Of a stretch of DNA of 64,000 bases, positions 18,014-26,829 are shown in pieces. The notes beneath the pieces are model-generated. The model worked only from the letters and a program-made list of their open reading frames with translations. It ran no database searches and had not been told where the DNA came from. The DNA comes from Actinomadura rubteroloni (GTDB lineage Bacteria > Actinomycetota > Actinomycetes > Streptosporangiales > Streptosporangiaceae): the NCBI RefSeq assembly GCF_002911665.1, contig NZ_MTBP01000001.1, forward strand, positions 1,550,001 through 1,614,000, read 5' to 3'. Positions within the stretch are counted from its first letter, which is position 1. Each line of letters opens with the position of its first letter. Position numbers and translations under genes: made by a program.

Positions 18014-19779
18014 AGGCGTGCGCGCGGGGGGTCATGGCCGCTTTCGTGCTCGCCGCGTCCCTGACCGGCTGCGCGAGCGTGCCGAGCGGCGGCCGGGTGA
18101 TCACCGGACGGCCCGCCGAACCCGCCGAGCAGGTGGACGACCCGTACGTCCGGCTGATTCCGGTCAGTCCCCGGCCCGAGTGGGATCCGGCGCAGCTCGT
18201 CGCGGGGTTCCTCGCCGCTTCCGCGAGCTTCGACGACGGCCACAAGGTCGCCCGCCGGTACCTGACCGGCACCGCCGGGGGCTGGAACCCGGGTGCGCGT
18301 CCACCGGTCCTCGTGTTCGCCGACCGGCCCCGGCTGGAGATCACCGAGCAGAACGCGACGCGCGCGACCGTCCGGGCGTCGGGGGACCGGCTCGGCTCCA
18401 TCGGCGCGGACGGCCAGTACATCTCCGACCCCAAGCCCGTCGATGTCACGTTCGCCGTCACGCGGGCCGCGGCGGGCGACCCGTGGCGGATCGGCGGGCT
18501 GCCGCCGGAGGCCCGGGGCGGCCTGATCCTGACCAAGAGCGACGTGGACCGGGCGTACCGGACCGTCAACCTGTACTTTTTCGCGCCGGACGGGGGCACG
18601 CTCGTCCCGAACGGGATCTTCCTGCCGCTGGTGAACCGGCGCGATCTGCCCGGACAGCTCGTCCGAGCGCTGCTGGACGGGCAGACGTCCTGGCTGGGAT
18701 CGGCGGTGGAGTCGGCGTTCCCGTCGGGGACACGGCTGCGGGACGTCCATGTCGAGGACGACACCGCCGTGGTGGATCTGAGCCCGCAGGCCCGGTCCGG
18801 TGATGTGGAACGGATGTCGGCGCAACTGTCGTGGACGCTGCGGCAGTTGTCGGAGATCAGCCGGTGGAAGCTGGAGATCGGCGGGGACACGGTCGCTTCG
18901 CGCGGGTACGGCGCCGTCCAGCCGGTACGGGCCTGGGACGGCAACGCTCCCGACGGCCCGGCCCTGCCTGATCAGCCCGCGTACGTCCTCGGCTCGTCGG
19001 GACGGCTCAGCAGGCTCACCGGCGACCAGCCGCAGCCCGTCCTGCCGGTCGGGGGACCGCTCGTACGGCCGACCGTCGCGCCGGACTACCGGCAGGTGGC
19101 GGGCCTGAGCCCGTCCGGCGACCGCATCCTGCTGCGGGACCTCGTATCCGGAACAACGTTCCGCACCGTCCTGTCCCGGCACAGCGCGGGCACCCACTTC
19201 ACGGCCCCCGCGTTCGACCGCGACGGCGCCCTGTGGACGGTCGAGACCAAGAAGGACCACTCGTGGCTGTGGGTCGTGCCGCGCGGCGGCCCGGCGTTCC
19301 GCGTCACGGACTGGGGCCTCGCCGACCGCGAGGTGAAGGCGTTCCGGCTGGCCCGCGACGGCGTCCGGGCGGCCGTGGTCGTCACCGTGGACGGCCACGC
19401 GCAGGTACAGCTCGGCCGTATCGTGCGCGATCGGTCGTCCGGCCTGGAGGCGGGCGCGTTCCTGCCGGTCAGCTCCGAACTGGTGGACGCGATCGATCTG
19501 TCCTGGCGGGACTACGCGACGCTGGCCGTGCTGGGCCGTAAGGGCAACGACACGCGCGTCCTGCCCTATCTGATCCCGGTGAACGGCGGCGGGATCAGCT
19601 CTCTGGGTGTGGGCGCCCTGGGCAATCCGACGTCGATCGCGGCAGCTCCGGGCGCCCCGGTCCTGATCGGTACCAAGGACGGCGGCCCCGGGCGCGTCTG
19701 CCGCCAGCGCGCGCCCCGCGACACCATCAGCGAATGGACATGCCCGGTCCCGGGCTCCGACCCCACGTACGCCCGCTGA
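18010..19779 (+). CDS. lpqB: Lipoprotein LpqB, MtrAB accessory
   Basis: 589 aa exported lipoprotein. The signal peptide ends with lipobox LTGC, so the mature protein is lipid-anchored at Cys18. A GerMN domain lies around residues 190-300 (TVNLYFFAPDGG, LSPQARSGDVERMSAQL) and a beta-propeller LpqB domain makes up the C-terminal half. GTG start overlaps the mtrB stop (GTGA). In mycobacteria LpqB interacts with the MtrB sensor domain and influences MtrA phosphorylation. End of the operon. Confidence 0.95.
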   Translation: MKACARGVMAAFVLAASLTGCASVPSGGRVITGRPAEPAEQVDDPYVRLIPVSPRPEWDPAQLVAGFLAASASFDDGHKVARRYLTGTAGGWNPGARPPVLVFADRPRLEITEQNATRATVRASGDRLGSIGADGQYISDPKPVDVTFAVTRAAAGDPWRIGGLPPEARGGLILTKSDVDRAYRTVNLYFFAPDGGTLVPNGIFLPLVNRRDLPGQLVRALLDGQTSWLGSAVESAFPSGTRLRDVHVEDDTAVVDLSPQARSGDVERMSAQLSWTLRQLSEISRWKLEIGGDTVASRGYGAVQPVRAWDGNAPDGPALPDQPAYVLGSSGRLSRLTGDQPQPVLPVGGPLVRPTVAPDYRQVAGLSPSGDRILLRDLVSGTTFRTVLSRHSAGTHFTAPAFDRDGALWTVETKKDHSWLWVVPRGGPAFRVTDWGLADREVKAFRLARDGVRAAVVVTVDGHAQVQLGRIVRDRSSGLEAGAFLPVSSELVDAIDLSWRDYATLAVLGRKGNDTRVLPYLIPVNGGGISSLGVGALGNPTSIAAAPGAPVLIGTKDGGPGRVCRQRAPRDTISEWTCPVPGSDPTYAR

Positions 19780-20043
19780 TCGTTCCCCCTCGGCCCGCCG
19801 CCCGCGTACCAGCAGCGCCGGCCCCGCGCTGAACAGCCGAGTCTTTCGTCTGCCCGCTGACCTCCGCCGCCGCTGCGGGTCCCGTACGCCTGTGATCTCC
19901 CGTCACCGCTCCGTCTGCGGTCTTCTGCACCGGCGGTGACGGCCGCGCTGGACGGCCCCGGATCTTTCGTCCCGGCTGACGGCCACCCGCGGCGGACTCA
20001 GGCCGCGGCATGGCCTGTCGTACCCGGCCTCTACCGTGCGGTT

Positions 20044-20409
20044 ATGTTCCTCGGCCTGCGCACGATCATCTATCCCGTCCGCGACCTTCCCGCCGCGCGC
20101 CGCTGGTGGTCGGAGATTCTGGGATCGGCTCCCTACTTCGACGAGCCGTTCTACGTTGGCTTCAACGTCGGCGGCTACGAGCTGGCACTCGACCCGAAAG
20201 GCCACGCGGAGAGCGGCGCGGCCCCCGTCACGTACTGGGGAGTCGAGGACGTCGACCACGCGGTCACACGGCTGACGAGCTCCGGCGCGACCGTCCACAC
20301 GCCCGTCACGGATCATGGCGGCGGAATCCGCACGGCAGTCGTCGTGACCCCCGACGAAAGCCTACTGGGCGTGATCGAGAACCCCCACTTCCCGGACTCG
20401 CCCGCCTGA
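20044..20409 (+). CDS. VOC (glyoxalase/bleomycin-resistance fold) family protein
   Basis: 121 aa single-module VOC protein: FLGLRTIIYPVRDLPAARRWW at the start, a VGFNVGGYELAL strand, YWGVEDVDHAV as second half-motif and LLGVIENPHF at the end. The metal/substrate positions do not identify a substrate. Start ATG follows TACCGT by 6 nt with no ribosome-binding site, so likely leaderless. It separates lpqB from comF in the otherwise conserved order. Confidence 0.88.
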   Translation: MFLGLRTIIYPVRDLPAARRWWSEILGSAPYFDEPFYVGFNVGGYELALDPKGHAESGAAPVTYWGVEDVDHAVTRLTSSGATVHTPVTDHGGGIRTAVVVTPDESLLGVIENPHFPDSPA

Positions 20410-20420
20410 TCGGCCGAAAG

Positions 20421-20440
20421 TTGTCCACAGCTTGTGGACA
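20421..20440. promoter_or_regulatory. Inverted pair of DnaA-box-like sequences
   Basis: TTGTCCACA, the actinobacterial DnaA box, is followed after 3 nt by its inverted partner TGTGGACA, giving 8-bp arms. It lies 39 nt upstream of comF. Expression control or DnaA titration is possible. Confidence 0.5.
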
Positions 20441-20479
20441 GGGTGGCGGCGAAGCCGACAAGCGGACGATGCTCGCCCC

Positions 20480-21310
20480 ATGAGCTTCCTCCACGACCTG
20501 CTGGACCTGATCGTCCCCGAGACGTGCGCAGGCTGCGGCCGCGATGGCGCCGCACTGTGCAGAATCTGCGCCGTCCCCCTGACTCTGGACCCGCGCCCGG
20601 CCCCACTGCCCGTCCGCCCGTCCGGTGTGCGCTGCTGGACGGTGGCGGACTACGCGGGAACCGTCCGCAAGGTGATCAACGCACACAAGGAGCAGGGCCG
20701 AACTCCCCTGACCCGCCCCTTGGCAGAAGCCCTGACGCGCGCCCTGCGAGCAGCCCAGCCCCCGCCCGCCACCCCCGGCGAGGCATCCCCGCCAACCCTC
20801 ACCCAGGAACTCTCAGCGCCGCTACCTCGCCAGACCGCGAACAGCTCGCCGAGAGGAATCGTCCCCAAGCCCTCAACACCGCGCACACGAGGGACGACAA
20901 GTCCGCAGCACGCCTCACCCAGCGCGCCGGCCGGACCGGATCGCATCCACGTCGTCCCGATACCGTCCGCCCGAAGGGCCGTCCGCCGACGCGGTGACGA
21001 CCCCATGCTCAACATCACCCGCACAGCCGTCCGAACCCTGACGAACGAGGGACTCGCATTCGTCCTAACGACCGCGCTGAAGCAGGCGCGCCCCGTGGCC
21101 GACCAAGCCGCACTCACGCGCACCGAACGCATAGCCAACTTGAAAGGCGCCCTAGCCGCCACCCGCCCCCTCGACGGCGCTCGCGTCATCGTCGTAGACG
21201 ACATCGTCACAACGGGCGCCACGCTCACCGAAGCCGTCCGCACCCTCCGCCGCGCAGGCGCTCACGTCCTAGCGGCAGCAACGATCGCAGCGACAACACG
21301 AACAACCTGA
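20480..21310 (+). CDS. comF: ComF family phosphoribosyltransferase-like protein with unusual insert
   Basis: 276 aa. An N-terminal zinc-finger-like CAGCGRDGAALCRIC is followed by the DYAGTVRKVINAHKEQG segment and, at the C-terminus, the PRPP-binding motif VIVVDDIVTTGATL of the phosphoribosyltransferase fold. Between these (about residues 95-155) lies a low-complexity Pro/Ser/Thr-rich insert not usual in ComF. Family members are linked to DNA uptake in competent bacteria; in actinomycetes the role is unknown. The position between lpqB and hpf matches M. tuberculosis Rv3242c. The 3' half uses more A-ending codons than neighbours. Confidence 0.88.
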   Translation: MSFLHDLLDLIVPETCAGCGRDGAALCRICAVPLTLDPRPAPLPVRPSGVRCWTVADYAGTVRKVINAHKEQGRTPLTRPLAEALTRALRAAQPPPATPGEASPPTLTQELSAPLPRQTANSSPRGIVPKPSTPRTRGTTSPQHASPSAPAGPDRIHVVPIPSARRAVRRRGDDPMLNITRTAVRTLTNEGLAFVLTTALKQARPVADQAALTRTERIANLKGALAATRPLDGARVIVVDDIVTTGATLTEAVRTLRRAGAHVLAAATIAATTRTT

Positions 21311-22018
21311 CCAACTCCGACCACCACCCACCCGCACCGCACGCCGTGCTGGCCGCACGTCGCGCCTTTGAGCGCGCTGCGCTCACCCGCGTTGTGGTGC
21401 CGCACCCCGCATGCCGGGCCTACGTCGCGCTCGTCCCACAGCCGCGCCGATCCCCGCATGCCGCGCTCCCTGCGCCATCGCGCTAGCCCGTGCGTCGCGC
21501 TCCCCGCGTCGCGCTCCCTGCGCCGTCGCGTTCGCCTGTGCGTCGCGTTCGCCTGTGCGTCGCGTTCGCCTGTGCGTCGCGTTCGCCCGTGCGCCGTGCT
21601 CGCCCGTGCGCCGTTCTCCCTGCGCTGACGTGATCATTGTGTGCTTCGTGTTTTGGCGTGGCGGGCCGCGCCCCGGCGTGCGCTGGGCTGAATCCGCGTG
21701 TTGCGGTGTGTCCCAGGCGCGGCGCACGCCGCGCGTGTCCTGCGTGCGGCGGGGGGCGTGCGCGCGTTGCTCGGTGCGGTGGGGATTGAGGCTGGAGTGT
21801 GGCTGGATGGGGGCTGGAGGGTTGCTGGATAGTCGCTGGATGGTTTGAGGGGGTCTGCTGGGCAGTTAGGGAGGTGTGGCGGGGATGGTCAGAGGGTGGT
21901 TGGGTTCACCTGGCGTTGGTCGTTGGGACGTCCAGTGGTCGTGGATCGGCGGGAACGCGGTGGCATCTTCGCGTGGCCGGGCCGTCCAGTCCGGCGTGCA
22001 GTCACGCAGGAGGCCGCA
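21311..22018. other. Gene-free repeat-rich intergenic region
   Basis: No coding region is supported. It contains a 17-bp tandem repeat (21531-21581, with degraded copies on both sides) and, at about 21790-21850, a G-rich stretch with repeated GCTGGA units (TGGATGGGGGCTGGAGGG). It may be decayed or structural DNA. Confidence 0.6.
21531..21581. repeat. 17-bp tandem repeat, three perfect copies
   Basis: The unit TTCGCCTGTGCGTCGCG is repeated three times without mismatch; degenerate copies extend the array from about 21487 to 21620. The repeat is directly contiguous with no spacers. Confidence 0.85.
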
Positions 22019-22927
22019 GTGTCCGATCCTTCCGCCGCGCTCCGTTCGTTCCGTGTTCCCCGGCGCAGGGCCGTCGTCATCGTCGCCCTGGTCGCCGTCG
22101 CCGCCCTCGTGTCCGCGCTCGCCGCGCAGGGCGAGCGGCACCGGGCCTACGCCGCGACCATCCCGACGCCCGACCACGTCGTGGTGGCCGTCTTCGAGAA
22201 CCACGCGTACTCGCAGGTCATCGGCAGTTCCAGTGCCCCGTACATCAACTCGCTCGCCACCGGAGGCGCAAACCTCACCAACTTCTTCGCCGAGACGCAC
22301 CCGAGCGAGCCGAACTACTTCGCGATGTTCTCGGGCAGCACCCAGGGCATCACCGACGACGCCTGCCCGCCGCCCGGGTCGCCGTACAACAAGCCGAACC
22401 TCGGCGCCGAGGTCATCGCGGCCGGCCGGACGTGGGGGAGCTACAACGAGGGCCTGCCGTCGCAGGGCTCCACGACGTGCTCCAACAGCGCGGGCAAGTA
22501 CGCGCGCAAGCACAACCCGTGGTTCTCGTTCAGCAACGTCCCGGCGTCCACGGGCTACACGTTCAACCAGTGGCCCACGGACTACACCAAGCTGCCGACC
22601 GTGTCGTTCGTCGTCCCGAACCTGTGCAACGACATGCACGACTGCTCGGTGAACACCGGCGACACGTGGCTGAAGAACAAGCTCGACGGCTACGCCCAGT
22701 GGGCCAAGACCCACAACAGCGTCCTCATCGTCACGTTCGACGAGGACGACCGCTCCGCCGGGAACAAGATCGCGACCGTGCTCTACGGCGCGCACGTCCG
22801 TCCCGGCGCGACCGACGGCACCCAGTTCAACCACTACAACCTGCTGCGCACCATCGAGGACATGTACGGCACCACCCACGCGGGCAACGCGGGGTCGGCC
22901 ACGCCCATCACGTCGATCTGGCAGTGA
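22019..22927 (+). CDS. Secreted phosphoesterase (acid phosphatase/phospholipase C family)
   Basis: 302 aa exported enzyme. GTG start follows AGGAGG. An N-terminal hydrophobic segment (AVVIVALVAVAALVSALAA) acts as signal or anchor. The phosphoesterase domain begins at HVVVAVFENHAY, with the ENH metal/nucleophile region, a HPSEPNYFAMFSG motif containing the Ser/Asn pair, and the C-terminal metal ligands in LIVTFDEDD. Likely releases phosphate from phospholipids or phosphomonoesters outside the cell. A hairpin terminator follows. Confidence 0.9.
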   Translation: MSDPSAALRSFRVPRRRAVVIVALVAVAALVSALAAQGERHRAYAATIPTPDHVVVAVFENHAYSQVIGSSSAPYINSLATGGANLTNFFAETHPSEPNYFAMFSGSTQGITDDACPPPGSPYNKPNLGAEVIAAGRTWGSYNEGLPSQGSTTCSNSAGKYARKHNPWFSFSNVPASTGYTFNQWPTDYTKLPTVSFVVPNLCNDMHDCSVNTGDTWLKNKLDGYAQWAKTHNSVLIVTFDEDDRSAGNKIATVLYGAHVRPGATDGTQFNHYNLLRTIEDMYGTTHAGNAGSATPITSIWQ

Positions 22928-22952
22928 CGGATCGCTGACGGCTCGATGAAAG

Positions 22953-22990
22953 GACCGTTCCCCGGGGCCGTTGCGCTCCGGGGAGCGGTC
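22953..22990 (+). terminator. Hairpin after the phosphoesterase gene
   Basis: Arms of 13 bp (GACCGTTCCCCGG and its complement with one G-U) enclosing 12 nt, 25 nt after the phosphoesterase stop and just before the MFS gene. Confidence 0.6.
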
Positions 22991-23007
22991 GCGCGGCGAG
23001 GAGGTCC

Positions 23008-24252
23008 GTGGTGTATCTGTCGGCAGGCCGCGTCGCGGACGCGGCGGGCGGAGTGCAGCGGCGCGGCGCGCTGCGCTCGGTCGCGAGGAACATCGCGCCG
23101 AACGTGGTGGCGCTCGGCGCGGTCAGTCTGATCACCGACGTGTCGTCAGAGATGGTGACGGCCGTCCTTCCCCTCTACTTGGTGGCGGGCCTCGGCTTGT
23201 CGCCGCTGGCCTTCGGCTTCCTGGACGGCCTGTACGGCGGCGCGTCGGCGTTCGTCCGGCTCGTCGGCGGGCACCTGGCCGACCGCAGGACGGGCCACAA
23301 GGCCGTCGCCGGCTTCGGCTACACGCTGTCCGCGCTGGTCAAGCCGGTGTTCCTGGTCGCGACGTCCGTCCCCGGCATCGGCGCGGCGCTGGTCGCGGAC
23401 CGGGTGGGCAAGGGCGTCCGGACGGCGCCCCGCGACGCCCTGATCTCCCTGTCCAGCCCTCCGGACGCGCAGGGCCGCGCGTTCGGCGTCCACCGCGCGA
23501 TGGACACGGCCGGGGCGCTGCTCGGCCCGCTCGTCGCGTTCGGCGTGCTGAGCGCCGCGAGCCAGCGCTACGACCCGGTGTTCATGGTGAGCTTCTGCTT
23601 CGCGGTGCTGGGCGTGGTGGTGCTCGCGCTGTTCGTCCAGGACCGGAAGGGCACCGCGACGGCGTCGGTCCGCGCGACGCTGGCGGTGCTGCGCCGTCCC
23701 GCGTTCGCCCGGGTGTGCGCCGCCGCGCTGCTGCTCGCCGCGACGACCGTCAGCGACGCGTTCGTGTACCTGCTGCTGCAGAAGACGGCGGACGTGCCCA
23801 TCCGGTACTTCCCGCTGCTGCCCGTCGGGACGGCCGCGTCGTATCTGCTGCTGGCCGTCCCGCTCGGCATCGCCGCCGACCGCCTGGGCCGCCGCCGGGT
23901 GTTCCTCGCCGGGCACGCGGTCCTGCTGCTGGTGTACGCGCTGCTGCTGGCGCCGCTGGACGGGACGGTCCTCCTCGTCGCGTCCCTGGCCCTGCACGGC
24001 GCGTTCTACGCCGCGACCGACGGCGTCCTGATGGCGCTGGCCGGCCCGATGCTCCCCGCCGGCACCCGCGCGGGCGGCCTCGCGGTGCTCCAGACGGGCC
24101 AGGCCACGGCCGCGCTCGGCTGTTCGGTGGCGTTCGGCGCCGCCTGGACCTGGTGGGGTCCGCACACCGCCCTGCTCGCGGCGTCCGGGGCGCTGGCCGT
24201 CGCGGGCCTCGCCGCGTTCGCCCTGCTCACGACCCGAAAGGCGACCGCATGA
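23008..24252 (+). CDS. MFS transporter
   Basis: 414 aa with about twelve hydrophobic spans, a SLITDVSSEMVTAVLPLYL first helix and the inter-helix motif GGHLADRRTGHK typical of the major facilitator superfamily; a second copy, GIAADRLGRRRV, follows in the C-terminal half. GTG start behind GAGGAGG. The substrate is unknown; the STDVSSE-type start is shared by drug and small-molecule exporters. It overlaps the next gene by 4 nt (ATGA), so the two are one operon. Confidence 0.9.
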   Translation: MVYLSAGRVADAAGGVQRRGALRSVARNIAPNVVALGAVSLITDVSSEMVTAVLPLYLVAGLGLSPLAFGFLDGLYGGASAFVRLVGGHLADRRTGHKAVAGFGYTLSALVKPVFLVATSVPGIGAALVADRVGKGVRTAPRDALISLSSPPDAQGRAFGVHRAMDTAGALLGPLVAFGVLSAASQRYDPVFMVSFCFAVLGVVVLALFVQDRKGTATASVRATLAVLRRPAFARVCAAALLLAATTVSDAFVYLLLQKTADVPIRYFPLLPVGTAASYLLLAVPLGIAADRLGRRRVFLAGHAVLLLVYALLLAPLDGTVLLVASLALHGAFYAATDGVLMALAGPMLPAGTRAGGLAVLQTGQATAALGCSVAFGAAWTWWGPHTALLAASGALAVAGLAAFALLTTRKATA

Positions 24253-25229
24253 CCCTCCGCACCAGGTTGCTGATCGTCGCCGCCTGCGCCCTCGTGCTCG
24301 GCCTCGCGGCGACGCTGTTCACGCTGCGCGCGGGAAGCAGCGCCGCCAACGCCGGACGGGGCGAACAGTTCACGCTCGGCACGCCGGGCCGGATCGTCTT
24401 CCGCGACATGCGGATGGGTCCGGGCAAGGACCATCTCGCGTCCGTCGCCGCCGCCGACCCGGGCGGGCCCCGCACCGTCAGCGGCCTGGTGTGCGCCCGC
24501 TTCCACGCGGCGTCCGGGACGGGCCTGTGCCTGCGCGACGTCCCGGGCCTCGCGCCGGGCTACGACGCCGTCGTCGTGGACGCCCGGCTCCGCCCGCAGC
24601 GCCACGTCAAGGGCACGGGCGTGCCGTCCCGCACGCGGGTGTCGCCGAGCGGGCGCATGGCCGCCTGGACGGTCTTCGTCAGCGGAGACAACTACGGCGG
24701 AATGAACTTCTCCACCCGGACGAGCATCCTCGACACCCGGACGGGGCACCTGATCCCGTCTTTGGAGAGCTTCACTGTCTACAAGGACGGCACCCGCTAC
24801 CAGGCCGCCGACACCAACTTCTGGGGCGTCACCTTCAAAGACGACACCCACTTCTACGCGACCCTGGCCACCCACGGGAAGACGTACCTCATCGCGGGCG
24901 ATACGACCCGCCGCGAAGTGACGACCCTGCATGCGAACGTCGAGTGTCCGTCCCTGTCGCCGGACGGCACGGCGATCGTCTACAAGAAGCGCGTCCGGGA
25001 CGCGTCCACCGGCCGCCCCTGGCACCTCTACCGCCTGGACCTGGCGACCCAGCGCGAGACGCCGCTGGCCGAGTCGCGCAACGTGGACGACCAGGCGCTC
25101 TGGATCGACGCGACGCACGTCGCCTACTCCCTCCCCGGCGACTACGGCTCCGATCTGTGGACCGTCCCCGCGGACGGCACCGGCGCCCCGAGGAAACTTT
25201 TGCAAGCCGCTCTGAACGCCGTCTTCTGA
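24249..25229 (+). CDS. TolB-like beta-propeller protein, membrane-anchored
   Basis: 326 aa. An N-terminal membrane helix (LLIVAACALVLGLAATLFTL) leads to an extracytoplasmic WD40-like/TolB-type propeller with repeated blades such as TRVSPSGRMAAWTVF, CPSLSPDGTAIVYKK and DDQALWIDATHVAYSL. The gene overlaps the MFS transporter gene and probably works with it, perhaps as a periplasmic accessory; this is inferred from coupling only. Its stop lies 4 bp from the stop of the convergent kinase-fold gene, in the palindrome TGACCGGTCA. Confidence 0.8.
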   Translation: MTLRTRLLIVAACALVLGLAATLFTLRAGSSAANAGRGEQFTLGTPGRIVFRDMRMGPGKDHLASVAAADPGGPRTVSGLVCARFHAASGTGLCLRDVPGLAPGYDAVVVDARLRPQRHVKGTGVPSRTRVSPSGRMAAWTVFVSGDNYGGMNFSTRTSILDTRTGHLIPSLESFTVYKDGTRYQAADTNFWGVTFKDDTHFYATLATHGKTYLIAGDTTRREVTTLHANVECPSLSPDGTAIVYKKRVRDASTGRPWHLYRLDLATQRETPLAESRNVDDQALWIDATHVAYSLPGDYGSDLWTVPADGTGAPRKLLQAALNAVF

Positions 25230-25233
25230 CCGG

Positions 25234-26151
25234 TCAGGAGACGCACCGCCGCAGGCCGGCCAGGGACTCGTCGCGCAGGCGGGCGCGGCCGGTCGCGGCG
25301 GCGTACTCGGCCAGCGTCGAGCAGAGGAACGCGGCGGCCACGCGGGCGCGCAGCTCGGTGGCAGGGGAGACGGGACCGTACGCGGCTAGCAGGGCGTCCC
25401 GGGCCGCGCCCTGGAAGCCCGCGTAGGCGAGCGACAGGTCCACCGCCGGGTCCGCGCGGCACAGGTCGCCCCAGTCGATGACGCCGGCGGCACGTCCGTC
25501 CGGCCCGACGAGCAGGTGCCGCACGTGCAGGTCGCCGTGGGCCACGACGAGCCGGGCGCCGGACGGCCCGGACCGCGCCCCGGCCGCGAGCAGTTCGGCC
25601 ACCGCCGCGTCGGGCTCGTAGAGGCCGCGCGCGACGAGCCCGTCCAGCTTCTCCCGCGCCATCGGCGCGCGCACCGACGGGTCGCCGCGCCGGAACGGGT
25701 CGACGGGCAGCCGCGCCCCGAGCGAAGCGGCGAGGTCCGGCGCGTGCAGTGCCCGCAGGAAGGCGCCCAGCGCGGCGGCGGCGGACGTCCGGAGCGCGTC
25801 AGGCAGCCCGCTCTCGGCCAGCTCGCGCCCCGGGAGCAGCCGCGCGCCCCAGAACGGCCACGGGAAGGCGTCGGACGGCCGGCCGACGATCTCCGGCACC
25901 GGTACGGGCAGCGGCAGCGCGGCGGAGAGCCCGGGCAGCAGGGCGATCTCGCGCTCCACGCCCGGAACCGCGATCCGGCGGCGCGGGAACCGCAGCACCC
26001 ACGTCCCGTCGGCCAGGAAGACGGTGTTGTCCCAGCCGGTCGCGAGCGGGGCGACGTGCGCGAACCGGCCGCCGAACAGCTCGGCCGCCGAGGCCGCCGA
26101 GACGTCGATCTCGGGGTCCCATTCCGGACGGGCGTCGTCCATGGGCATCAC
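25234..26151 (-). CDS. Aminoglycoside phosphotransferase-fold kinase
   Basis: 305 aa APH/ChoK-fold enzyme. The catalytic loop is VVAHGDLHVRHLLV (Brenner motif HGDLH) and the metal-binding Asp lies in AGVIDWGD; the nucleotide-binding N-lobe includes GWDNTVFLADGTWVLRFPRR. The family phosphorylates small alcohols or antibiotics; there is no evidence here for a particular substrate or for resistance. Start assigned at 26151; a shorter start at the second Met is possible. Confidence 0.88.
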   Translation of the reverse strand: MMPMDDARPEWDPEIDVSAASAAELFGGRFAHVAPLATGWDNTVFLADGTWVLRFPRRRIAVPGVEREIALLPGLSAALPLPVPVPEIVGRPSDAFPWPFWGARLLPGRELAESGLPDALRTSAAAALGAFLRALHAPDLAASLGARLPVDPFRRGDPSVRAPMAREKLDGLVARGLYEPDAAVAELLAAGARSGPSGARLVVAHGDLHVRHLLVGPDGRAAGVIDWGDLCRADPAVDLSLAYAGFQGAARDALLAAYGPVSPATELRARVAAAFLCSTLAEYAAATGRARLRDESLAGLRRCVS

Positions 26152-26155
26152 GGTA

Positions 26156-26194
26156 GCCCGCCGTCCCGTCCATGGCGCGGGCGGGACGGCGGGC
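26156..26194 (-). terminator. Hairpin after the secreted nuclease gene
   Basis: A perfect 13-bp stem (GCCCGCCGTCCCG and complement), placed 6 nt after the stop of the minus-strand nuclease gene. Confidence 0.65.
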
Positions 26195-26199
26195 GAGGC

Positions 26200-26829
26200 T
26201 CAGCAGGTCGCGAGCATCGAGGTCAGGGCGCTCTTCTCGGCGCTGTCGACGGTCAGGCCGTAGTACCACTTCACCTGGATCCAGGCGCGGGCGTAGGTGC
26301 AGCGGAACGACGCGACGGACGGCTGCCACTCGGCCGGGTCCTTGTCGCTCTTGGCCTGGTTGACGCTGTCGGTGACCGCCCACAGCTCGGGTCCGCCGAG
26401 GTCGTTGGCGTACGCCTGGCGCTGCGCGGTCGTCCAGGCCCACGCGCCCGAGCCCCAGGCCTCGGCGAGCGGCACCATGTGGTCGATGTCGAGGTCGGAC
26501 GCCGCGTGCCACGTGGCGCCGTCATAGGGCGAGTACCAGGTGCCGGACACGGCGGCACAGGACGAGTCGGTGACGACGTTCGTCCCGTCGCGCTTGAGGA
26601 CCTGCTCGCGGGTGTTGCAGGTCCCGGAGATGGTGATCCAGTGCGGGAAGAGCGAACGGTCGTAGGTGCTGCCGTGCGATTCGGCCGCGACGGTCAGCGC
26701 GGCGAGACGCGATGCGGCGATGGACGCGGACGGAATGTTCGGCGGTGTTGCGGACGCGGGTGCCGTGACGGCGGTGACGAGTGCTGCGGCCAGTGGCACG
26801 GGCAGGAGGAACGACAGCAGACGGCGCAT
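26200..26829 (-). CDS. Secreted HNH endonuclease (DUF1524-type)
   Basis: 209 aa. Signal peptide MRRLLSFLLPVPLAAALV ... ASA, then a mature domain with the HNH core DLDIDHMVPLAEAWGSGAW, containing the catalytic His in IDHMVP, and a C-terminal CTYARAWIQVKW segment. Four Cys residues in the mature part could form disulfides. Such exported HNH proteins are common in actinomycetes and are assumed to degrade extracellular DNA. ATG at 26829 gives the best signal peptide; longer in-frame starts do not. Confidence 0.9.
   Translation of the reverse strand: MRRLLSFLLPVPLAAALVTAVTAPASATPPNIPSASIAASRLAALTVAAESHGSTYDRSLFPHWITISGTCNTREQVLKRDGTNVVTDSSCAAVSGTWYSPYDGATWHAASDLDIDHMVPLAEAWGSGAWAWTTAQRQAYANDLGGPELWAVTDSVNQAKSDKDPAEWQPSVASFRCTYARAWIQVKWYYGLTVDSAEKSALTSMLATC

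Noticed and set aside
21487..21620. Possible CRISPR array
   Set aside because: The 17-bp units are contiguous without spacers, and no cas genes are present in the window.
25234..26151. Aminoglycoside-resistance gene
   Set aside because: The fold is shared with many small-molecule kinases; nothing in the sequence or neighbourhood specifies an antibiotic substrate.
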